Source: DASYLJ01 sp964404165
GTDB lineage: Bacteria; Desulfobacterota; Binatia; DP-6
Assembly: GCA_964404165.1 (NCBI GenBank)
Contig: CAYOIZ010000004.1
Location: 124,001-188,000 of the forward strand
DNA length: 64,000 nt
Direction of reading: 5' to 3'
A program made the translations under genes and the position numbers. Numbering within the stretch: the first letter of the stretch is position 1; every line of letters starts with the position of its first letter. Shown piece after piece: positions 57,591 through 64,000 of this stretch. Below the pieces are notes generated by a model. That model did no database searches. It had not been told where the DNA came from and saw only the letters and a program-made list of their open reading frames with translations.

Positions 57591-59801
57591 ATGCGTCTGT
57601 CGATCCGCATCCTGTCCGTGCTCGCCTGTGCCGGCGTCCTCGCCGCGAATCCTGCGGCGGCCCTCGTCTGGGGCGTTCCCGGGGACGGCTCCAACACCTG
57701 CACGGTGGTGACGCCGAGCTGCGACACCATCGCCGCCGCGGTCGCGGCCGCCTCGGCGACCGACACCGTGCAGATCGCCGCGGGCACGTTCGCCGAGAGC
57801 GGCATCACGGTGGACAAGGCGCTGACGATCGCCGGCGCCGGCCGGCTCGCCACGACGGTGCAGTCGAGCGGCATCGGCGTCGTCGTCCAGGCGAGCAACG
57901 TCGACATCCAGGATCTCACGATCACGGGCGGCACCGACGGTGTGCGCATCACGCCGACCGGCGGTCCCGTGAGCGACATCGAGCTGCTGCGAGTCGGGCT
58001 CAGCAACCAGACGTCGCGCGGGCTCGAGGTGAGCGGGGCCACGGTGAGCGACCTGCGGGTGACCGACGCAGTCCTCGCCAGCAGCGCGGGCAGTGGCATC
58101 CGCCTGTCGTCGACTTCGCTGGTGGACGGGCTCACGGTGACGGGGTCCTCCTTCAGTGGCTACGGTCAAGGCATCTATCAGGCGAACGACGGCAACACCT
58201 CGCGTCTGAACGCGCTCACCGTCACCGGCAGCACCTTCACCAACAACGCCATGGCGATCTACGCCGAGGAGATGACGAACTCGGCGATCGAGGAAAACAC
58301 GTTCACCGGCAACGGTCGCAGCGTGCTGCTCTTCAAGGCGTACACCGGCTCCGGCGTCGCCGCCGGTCATATCGCGATCCGGCGCAACACCATTGCCGGC
58401 GGTGCGAACGCGTCACTGCAGCTGATCGAGCAGACGTCCCTCGGGCTCGACGGCGAGATCGCGGTCACGGACAACACCATCACGCAGGACGTCGGGCTGC
58501 TGGTCGCCAACTGGGGCATCATCGACATTCGCCTCGGGAGCGCCGCGACGCATGTCGGTGGCGTCCTGGTCGGGTACAACGACGTCGCGCTGTCGGGCAG
58601 CTTCGTCGCGCCGGCGACGGCCGCCTGGGGCGTCGCCATGCGCGGCAACGGCTACGTCCTGGTGAACAACAACACGTTCGACGGCGGCAACGTCGGTGGC
58701 AGTGGCACGACGCCGCCGACCTCCGGCGTGTACGTCCGCTCGACCGACACCCTCGCCAACTTCGCAGCCATCCCCGCCGGCGCCAACATCGAGGTCTTCT
58801 GCAATCGGATCGTTGGCTTCCAGCACGGGATCAGCGTGTACGACGTCGTCGGGGCGGCGTTCGGCGGCCTGGCGTCGGGGACGATCCTCAAGGTCGCGGG
58901 CAATGCCATCTATGGCAACGTGGTCGCGGGCCTCGTGACCGGCGCCTCGCCGCCCACGATCGTCGCCGAGGACAACTACTGGGGATGCGGGGCCGGACCG
59001 GGGAACCCCGGCTGTGACACGGTGGTCGGCAACGTCGACGTGACGCCGGTCGCGGCCGGCACGCCCGAGTGCGCCGCCTGCATCGCCAGCGCGCAGTGCG
59101 ACGACGGGCTCGCCTGCAACGGCGTCGAAACCTGCGATCTCGGCAACGAACGGTGCGTCTACGGCACGCCCATCGTCTGCAACGACGGCGACGTGTGCAC
59201 CACCGACGCGTGCGTCGACCCGCTCGGCACCTGCAGCACCAGCCCGGCGCCGAACGGCACCGCCTGCGACGACGGTGTCACCTGCTCGATCCCCGACAGT
59301 TGCCAGGCGGGCGTGTGTGACGGCGACCCGGACGTGAACATGAACGGCACCTGCGACGCCGACGACGTTGGCCCGTTGAGCCTGCTGCGCGTCACCGTCA
59401 AGGGCCAGGCCGGCGGCGGTGGCAACGGCAAGATCGTCCTGAAGGGCACGTTCCCGTACGCGCCGCCGACCGACGTCGTCGACCCCGACGCCGCCGTGAC
59501 GCTGCGGGTGGAAGACGGGGGCAGCGCCGATCAGCAGGTCGTCTTCGGCCCCGGGACCTGCAGCGCCAAGGGCACCAAGGTGACGTGCCGCAGCCTCGAC
59601 CGGAAGTCGAAGGCGCTCTTCAAACCCGATCGCCGTGTGGCGAACACGATGCAGTACAAGGCGAAGCTCGGGGGGCTCGCGTTCAACGGTCCCTTCACCG
59701 GACCGGTGACGCTGACGCTCACCTACGGTTCGGGCACCGACCGCGCCGGCGCGATCGCGACCTGCGTCGCGCGCGGCACGAACGATCTCACGTGTAAGTG
59801 A
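57591..59801 (+). CDS. Exported right-handed beta-helix protein with Cys repeats
   Basis: A 736-residue protein from the Met at 57591. Signal peptide (SIRILSVLACAGVLAANPAA). Residues about 40-500 are a parallel beta-helix (ITVDKALTIAGAG, VDIQDLTITGGTDGVRI, IAIRRNTIAGG and other N-T/N-N turns). Residues 510-590 hold Cys-rich repeats of the type C-x-D-G-x-x-C-N-G-x-E-T-C known from myxobacterial and other deltaproteobacterial surface proteins. The last 150 residues are a separate beta domain. Probably a cell-surface or secreted adhesin-like protein. Confidence 0.8.
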   Translation: MRLSIRILSVLACAGVLAANPAAALVWGVPGDGSNTCTVVTPSCDTIAAAVAAASATDTVQIAAGTFAESGITVDKALTIAGAGRLATTVQSSGIGVVVQASNVDIQDLTITGGTDGVRITPTGGPVSDIELLRVGLSNQTSRGLEVSGATVSDLRVTDAVLASSAGSGIRLSSTSLVDGLTVTGSSFSGYGQGIYQANDGNTSRLNALTVTGSTFTNNAMAIYAEEMTNSAIEENTFTGNGRSVLLFKAYTGSGVAAGHIAIRRNTIAGGANASLQLIEQTSLGLDGEIAVTDNTITQDVGLLVANWGIIDIRLGSAATHVGGVLVGYNDVALSGSFVAPATAAWGVAMRGNGYVLVNNNTFDGGNVGGSGTTPPTSGVYVRSTDTLANFAAIPAGANIEVFCNRIVGFQHGISVYDVVGAAFGGLASGTILKVAGNAIYGNVVAGLVTGASPPTIVAEDNYWGCGAGPGNPGCDTVVGNVDVTPVAAGTPECAACIASAQCDDGLACNGVETCDLGNERCVYGTPIVCNDGDVCTTDACVDPLGTCSTSPAPNGTACDDGVTCSIPDSCQAGVCDGDPDVNMNGTCDADDVGPLSLLRVTVKGQAGGGGNGKIVLKGTFPYAPPTDVVDPDAAVTLRVEDGGSADQQVVFGPGTCSAKGTKVTCRSLDRKSKALFKPDRRVANTMQYKAKLGGLAFNGPFTGPVTLTLTYGSGTDRAGAIATCVARGTNDLTCK

Positions 59802-59810
59802 CGGGGGCGC

Positions 59811-60575
59811 TCAGGCCCGCGTGCGCAGCGCATCCCGCTGGCGCGCGCGGGCCGAGCGACTCTCCGCCGTCGTCCACACCGCGGCGCCGGCTTCGGTCTC
59901 GGCGGGCGTCTCGGCCGCGACGCGGGCGAGCGCCTCCGTGACCAGCGCCTGCTTGGTGTGGGCGTAGGCCTCACGCGGATACGCGCCGAGTCGGGCCGCG
60001 CGTCGCAGGATCGACGCCTCACCGGTGTCCGCGGGCAGCAGCTCGTCGACCACGCCGAGGCGCGTCGCCTGGCTCGACGGATAGAGCGACGCGCCCAGCA
60101 GCAGCTCGCTCGCGCGCGGATGCGGCAGCCGCAAGCGGACTATCTCGAAGGCCACCTTCGGGAACGAGGCGCCGATGGCGACCTCGTTGAGACCGACGCG
60201 CCAGTCGCCCTCGACGCCGAGCCGGTAGTCGCAGGCGAGCACCAGGATGAGGCCGCCGGCGACGGCGTGTCCGCGCAACAGGGCGACGGTGGGCTTCGGC
60301 AGGCCGAGGAGGCGCACGTGCGCATCGCGGTAGAGCGCACGCAGCCGCGCCGCCTGGGCCGCGTCGCGCCGGGACGCCATCAGGTCGAACCCCGCGCTGA
60401 AGAAGCGCCCCTCGCCGGTGAGGACGACGGCGCGCACGGCGTCGTCGGTGGCGGCGGCGTCGAGCGCGGCGAGGAGATCGGCGAGCAGCGCCTCGTCGAT
60501 GGCGTTGGCGGGCGGACGGTCGAGGATCAGGCGACGGACGCCGCCGGGAAGGTCGTCGGCGCGGACGGTGGGCAT
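59811..60575 (-). CDS. Enoyl-CoA hydratase/isomerase family protein
   Basis: A 254-residue protein. Blocks: LILDRPPANAIDEALLADLL, VVLTGEGRFFSAGFDL (first oxyanion-hole Ala), LLRGHAVAGGLILVLACDY (second Gly), and VGLNEVAIGASFP with the conserved Glu. Crotonase fold, likely hydration or isomerisation of an acyl-CoA. Stop lies 10 bases from the opposing beta-helix gene. Confidence 0.9.
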   Translation of the reverse strand: MPTVRADDLPGGVRRLILDRPPANAIDEALLADLLAALDAAATDDAVRAVVLTGEGRFFSAGFDLMASRRDAAQAARLRALYRDAHVRLLGLPKPTVALLRGHAVAGGLILVLACDYRLGVEGDWRVGLNEVAIGASFPKVAFEIVRLRLPHPRASELLLGASLYPSSQATRLGVVDELLPADTGEASILRRAARLGAYPREAYAHTKQALVTEALARVAAETPAETEAGAAVWTTAESRSARARQRDALRTRA

Positions 60576-60638
60576 GGCCGGCGTCTAGCGGAGCCGCGTG
60601 CGCATGGTCAATGCGAAGCGATGTGATAGGAGCGCCGC

Positions 60639-61298
60639 ATGCGTGCACGTCGGCTCGTGGCCCTCACCTGGTCGCTCGCACTCGTCGTGTCCTGCGCTTC
60701 GAAGCCACAGGCGAGCGCGCCGCGCGCCGCGGCCCCGGTCCCGGGGATCGGTGCGGTGGCGGTGGTGCCGTTCCGGGTCGGCGGCGAGCTCGATCCGAAC
60801 GCGGCGTTCACCGAGAAGGCCGATGCGACGACGGGCGTGCCCGACGACCTCGGCGACCAGGCGGCGGCTGTGCTCGCGGATCGACTCACGGCCGCGGGCA
60901 TCACGGTCGCGGATGCGAACGCGGTCCGCCGCGCGACGCCCGTCGGTGGGGCCGCGGTGTACGATGCGGCGCTCGGTGCGCGCGTGGCCAAGGCCGTGGG
61001 AGCCGAGTTCGCCGTCATCGGTGCGATCACCCGCTACGTCGAACGCGAGGGCTCCGACTGGGGCGTCACCGTGCCGGCGACGGTGTGGTACCAGGCGGTG
61101 CTGGTGCGCGCGCTCGACGGTGGCGTCGCGGCGCGCGAGCGCTTCGAGTACACGCAGCAGCCCCTCACCGCGAACCTGCTCGAGCTGCCGCGCTTCCTCC
61201 AGGGCGGGGGTCGCTGGCGCACGCGGCGCGAGCTGCTCGACGGCGCGCTCGGCGAGACCGCCGAGAAGTTCGCCACGCGTCTCCGCACGGGGCGCTAG
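60639..61298 (+). CDS. Outer-membrane lipoprotein of unknown role
   Basis: A 219-residue protein with a type II signal peptide: LALVVSCASK gives the lipobox with Cys about residue 19. The mature part has VAVVPFRVGGELDPNAAF, then DDLGDQAAAVLADRLTAAGITVADA, an alpha-beta pattern seen in lipoproteins of the CsgG/PP-LB group. Preceded by AGGAG. Confidence 0.6.
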   Translation: MRARRLVALTWSLALVVSCASKPQASAPRAAAPVPGIGAVAVVPFRVGGELDPNAAFTEKADATTGVPDDLGDQAAAVLADRLTAAGITVADANAVRRATPVGGAAVYDAALGARVAKAVGAEFAVIGAITRYVEREGSDWGVTVPATVWYQAVLVRALDGGVAARERFEYTQQPLTANLLELPRFLQGGGRWRTRRELLDGALGETAEKFATRLRTGR

Positions 61299-61302
61299 TG
61301 CG

Positions 61303-61392
61303 CGACCCAAGACCATGTCTTGGGTCGGGAAGGGGGCGAGCGTGTGGCACCACGCTCGGGTCCTCTTCGACCCAAGACATGGTCTTGGGTCG
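61303..61392. repeat. Composite inverted-repeat element (three hairpins)
   Basis: A 25-bp near-palindrome at 61303-61327 (CGACCCAAGAC, CAT, GTCTTGGGTCG) is repeated at 61368-61392 as its exact reverse complement. Between them lies a third hairpin, CGAGCGTG (61337-61344) with CACGCTCG (61351-61358). So the outer arms can also pair with each other. It sits between two convergent genes. It could be a bidirectional terminator, a REP/BIME-like interspersed repeat or a small MITE. Confidence 0.75.
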
Positions 61393-61395
61393 GGT

Positions 61396-63255
61396 TTATC
61401 CCGCGTCGTCGTCCTCGGCCGTGGGTACGAAGGGCGTGCACAGCACGTGGTCGAGCTCCTGGCCGGCGGCGGTGAACTGGAACTTCTTCCAGAAGGCCCG
61501 ATCGACGCCGCGGTCGACCTTGCGCGCCTTGCCCGAGCGGTAGCGACGATGCGCGGACGGCCCGCCATTGTAGGCTGCATAGCTGGCGCGGGCGGCGTGG
61601 CCGCCCGGCTGTGACGCCTCCCGCACCCCGTAGCGGGTGAGGAGCTGCGCCAGGATCTCCGCGCCGGCGCCGGCGTTGTAGACGATGTCCCACTCGAGCT
61701 TCTGGACGTCGAAGAAGCCGCGCCAGACGCGGCGGTTCACCTGCATCAGGCCGACGTCGCCGGTGCCGGAGATCAGGTAGGTGACGGCGCCGTTCTCGAT
61801 CACGAACTGCCGCCAGCAGCTCTCCTGCCACGCCGTCGTGCGCACGAGCTGGCGGTAGAGCGTCTGCCAGCTGGCGCCGACACCACCGCGCGTGCCCTCG
61901 CGCACGGCGATGAGATCGAGCAGCTGCGACACCAGATCGCGGTAGCGCACCAGGTCCTGCTGCTCGGGGACCCAGCGGTCGAGGGCACGACCGACGCCCG
62001 GCAGATCGGTGGGCGGCGGCCCTTCGGCGGCGTGCGCGGTGGCGAGCGGCCACCACCACCAGCTCGTGGGCGGGGGGGGCGGCTCCGCCGGTGCGTCGGG
62101 TGTGGCCTCGGGTTCGTGGAAGCCGAAGAGGTCGCGCAGCACCGGGTCGGGCGCGTCGCTCAGGGCGAGCGGATCGGTGGCGAGATCGGGCTCGAGCACG
62201 CGCGCCATGCGGCGCAGCCCGTCGGCCGAGAGCTCGAGGCCGAGCGCGGGGGCGGCGGCGTCGAGCGCCGCGAGCGCGTCGCCCGCCGCCAGGAACGCGA
62301 CGTAGCGCAGCGCGTGCTCGCCGAGCTCACCCGCGAGCGCCGCCTGGCGCACGACCGGACGAAGCTCGCTCCAGGCGTCGAGGAAGAGACGACGGACCGG
62401 ATCCTCCCCGGGGATCGGTCCCGCCGCCAGGACGTCGACCAGCGTGGTGCGGCTCCGCAGCAGGAGGTCGAAGAGGGCGTCCCGCACCGGCTCCCGCCCG
62501 AGCAGGCCGAGATCCTTCACGACGAAGACGAGGAAGGCGTCCCATCGATCGAGGGCCGATTCCCAGGCGGCGCGCTCCTCGGGCGTGAGGGCGGGTTCCG
62601 GGGTCGTCGGCGCCGGCGTGGTGTCCGGCACGTCCATGGCGACGCGCACGAGGACGGCGTCGCCGGCGACGGTGGTCTCCACCGGTCGCAGGCTGTCGAG
62701 GGCCGCGATCACGGGGGCGGCGTTCGCGGCAGGGGCCGATGCCTGCAGCAGCGCGCGCACCTCCGCGGCGGGTGGCGCCAGGTCGAAGCGGAAGTCGGCG
62801 AGCGGTCCTTCGACCCGGTCGCCGACGAACGACCACAGGCGTCGCGCCACGAACGTCGAGCGGCCGTCGTGATCGAGGAGCTGCGAATCGATGTCGATCA
62901 GCCGCAGCTGCCAGTCCTCGCCCACCGACGGGCGCCCACGCGCGATCAGCGAGCCGTCCCACGTCAGCGGGAACAGGCAGAAGCTGGCGACGTCGAAGCC
63001 GACCTGTCCCTGGCCGCCGGCGCCGATCCGGACCCGGTCCTCGTCCGGGCCGAGCGTCAGGTCGCGTAACACGAGCGAGCGGCAGCCGTCGGTCGAGCCC
63101 CACAACACGGTGGGCCCGTCGCCGAGGCCGATCTCGCGTCGCATGGCGGCCTCGAGCAGCGGGTAGTCGACGGCGAGGGTGAACGTGACCTGCGCCGCAC
63201 GCGCCGTCGCTGGAAGCACGAGCAGTAGCCCCAGCAGGGCGACGCGGGCGATCAC
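61396..63255 (-). CDS. Exported lytic transglycosylase (SLT domain)
   Basis: About 619 residues from a GTG at 63255 that gives a signal peptide (VALLGLLLVLPATARA). The long N-terminal part (to about residue 430) is beta- and helix-rich without a family. A Trp-rich stretch (SWWWWPLATAHA) precedes the C-terminal SLT-like domain: the catalytic Glu in AWQESCWRQFV, GDVGLMQVNRRVW, and YNGGPSAHRRY. Such enzymes cleave peptidoglycan between MurNAc and GlcNAc. The 430-residue extension is unusual in the family. Confidence 0.8.
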   Translation of the reverse strand: MIARVALLGLLLVLPATARAAQVTFTLAVDYPLLEAAMRREIGLGDGPTVLWGSTDGCRSLVLRDLTLGPDEDRVRIGAGGQGQVGFDVASFCLFPLTWDGSLIARGRPSVGEDWQLRLIDIDSQLLDHDGRSTFVARRLWSFVGDRVEGPLADFRFDLAPPAAEVRALLQASAPAANAAPVIAALDSLRPVETTVAGDAVLVRVAMDVPDTTPAPTTPEPALTPEERAAWESALDRWDAFLVFVVKDLGLLGREPVRDALFDLLLRSRTTLVDVLAAGPIPGEDPVRRLFLDAWSELRPVVRQAALAGELGEHALRYVAFLAAGDALAALDAAAPALGLELSADGLRRMARVLEPDLATDPLALSDAPDPVLRDLFGFHEPEATPDAPAEPPPPPTSWWWWPLATAHAAEGPPPTDLPGVGRALDRWVPEQQDLVRYRDLVSQLLDLIAVREGTRGGVGASWQTLYRQLVRTTAWQESCWRQFVIENGAVTYLISGTGDVGLMQVNRRVWRGFFDVQKLEWDIVYNAGAGAEILAQLLTRYGVREASQPGGHAARASYAAYNGGPSAHRRYRSGKARKVDRGVDRAFWKKFQFTAAGQELDHVLCTPFVPTAEDDDAG

Positions 63256-63552
63256 CGCTCCTTCATGCCTGGTCGCTCCCGAGCGCGAAAGCGTTGCGGG
63301 GTGCTCGGCGGTCGCGCCCGACGTTGGTGGATGCGTCGCGGCCACCGCAGTCGATATCGAAGGCCCGGCGCCGCCCGAATCAGCCGTTTCGGGAGGTTGC
63401 GGACCGATGAATCATTCCCGGGGCACCGGCGTCTATTCGGGTGTCCATGTCCACAGGCGCTACCGCCGGTTCGCCGTAGGTCCGCAGATCACGAAGGCCG
63501 GCGGTAGCGCCCCCCCTCTCTCCCTCCGCACCCGAAGCGGGGGAGTGCCAGG
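63256..63552. other. Intergenic stretch without a recognised gene
   Basis: About 300 bases between two leftward genes. No coding region, RNA gene or clear repeat is seen. It should contain the promoter of the transglycosylase gene. Confidence 0.5.
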
Positions 63553-64000
63553 TCAGCGGGTCGGGTACTTGCCCGAGAGGGCCTCGAGCAGGTCGCTCAC
63601 CAGCGGACGGACGCGCTCTCCCGCGGACGGTGACAGGTCGAGCAGCAGCGGCGCGAGGCGACGCTCGACGTGCCGGGTCGCCGCCGGCGCGTCGCCGCGC
63701 AGTGCCAGTGCTTCCGCCTCCCAGGCGCGATACGACAGCGCGCGCCGGGTGTCGTCCTCGACGCCTACCAGGTGCTCGATGGTGAGACGGAGCGCCTGCG
63801 CGATTTCCCAGTCGCGCGTCCACGGCCGACTGCGCTCGTCGAAGCCCCAGCCGGTGACGGGATGCCCCCACAGCGTCCCGGTGATGCGCACGGGGCCGGT
63901 CCAGTACTCGATGGGCAGCGCGTGGGCCGGCGCGTCGACCAGCGGCTCGCCCTGCACGTCCATCTGCCACTCGGGGATGCAGACGCGGTAGCGATGCGGG
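63553..64000 (-). CDS. AttH/CrtC-like protein, C-terminal part (runs off window)
   Basis: The frame is open to the right edge, so the N-terminus is outside. From the edge it reads RYRVCIPEWQMDVQGEPLVD, then LPIEYWTGPVRITGTLWGHPVTGWGF. The 'Y-W-x-G-x-v-x-i-x-G-x-x-x-G-x-x-v-x-G-x-G-[YF]' block ends the lipocalin-like domain of AttH and carotenoid 1,2-hydratase (CrtC) proteins. After it comes a helical extension of about 85 residues (AQALRLTIEHLVGVEDDTRR). Possible hydrolase or hydratase on a lipid; substrate unknown. Confidence 0.6.
   Translation of the reverse strand, partial: PHRYRVCIPEWQMDVQGEPLVDAPAHALPIEYWTGPVRITGTLWGHPVTGWGFDERSRPWTRDWEIAQALRLTIEHLVGVEDDTRRALSYRAWEAEALALRGDAPAATRHVERRLAPLLLDLSPSAGERVRPLVSDLLEALSGKYPTR

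Overview
The window is high-GC DNA from a Gram-negative bacterium. Signal peptides, a lipoprotein, a tripartite RND metal pump and Cys-rich secreted repeat proteins all point that way. The protein repertoire (collagen-like and thrombospondin-type-3-like exported proteins, AhpC/AhpD, a class III CoA-transferase, an AttH/CrtC-like protein) fits a deltaproteobacterial-type lineage such as Binatota, Myxococcota or Desulfobacterota. That placement is inference; there is no rRNA or other marker to fix it.

The left half (about 0.45-33.15 kb) is mobile DNA made of two neighbouring integrative elements that meet at a tRNA-Arg(ACG) gene (20885-20958). Element A (about 455-20875, left border tentative) carries a tyrosine integrase and HTH excisionase-like gene at its right end, a Cro-like gene, and a long leftward early operon. 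That operon encodes a zinc-ribbon protein, SbcD- and SbcC-like nuclease subunits, an HNH endonuclease, a ParB-like protein, a HerA-like ATPase with duplicated C-terminal domains, an XRE regulator, an ASCH-like protein, a VVA0879-like protein and a Gp37/Gp68 (DUF5131) protein. After these come two genes (a conserved phage protein and a second ParB-domain protein) embedded in unusual arrays of 5-bp-phased GGTNN repeats. At the left edge are a HicB/HicA-like pair and a collagen-like exported protein. No virion genes are visible in element A.

Element B (20914-33150, 12.2 kb) is sharply bounded by a perfect 50-bp direct repeat, one copy being the 3' part of the tRNA-Arg. It reads leftward: P4-type integrase, unknown protein, AlpA-like regulator, zinc-finger/Toprim/DUF3631 primase-helicase, small proteins, TerS, TerL, portal, prohead protease-major capsid fusion, gpW-like head-completion protein, DUF2190 decoration protein, and a stand-alone copy of the primase zinc finger. 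It has a full head and packaging set and no tail, baseplate or lysis genes. That is the layout of a capsid-forming phage-inducible chromosomal island (cf-PICI), here in a lineage far from the known hosts. A low-GC Rap1a/Tai-like cargo gene sits backwards between TerL and portal.

The right half (33.15-64 kb) looks like ordinary chromosome. It holds a frameshifted gene beside attR, DUF1428 and DUF427 proteins, Dps, exported proteins, a class III CoA-transferase, an AhpC-AhpD peroxide-defence pair, a CzcABC-type divalent-metal RND pump, and a STAS-ECF sigma fusion. The sigma gene is divergent, across a perfect palindrome, from an aquaporin-GMC oxidoreductase-exported double-VOC operon. Then come an ArnT-like glycosyltransferase, an FAD oxidoreductase translationally linked to a ClC channel, a GFA-SRPBCC pair, a beta-helix protein, an enoyl-CoA hydratase, a lipoprotein, a composite inverted-repeat element, a lytic transglycosylase and a truncated AttH/CrtC-like gene.
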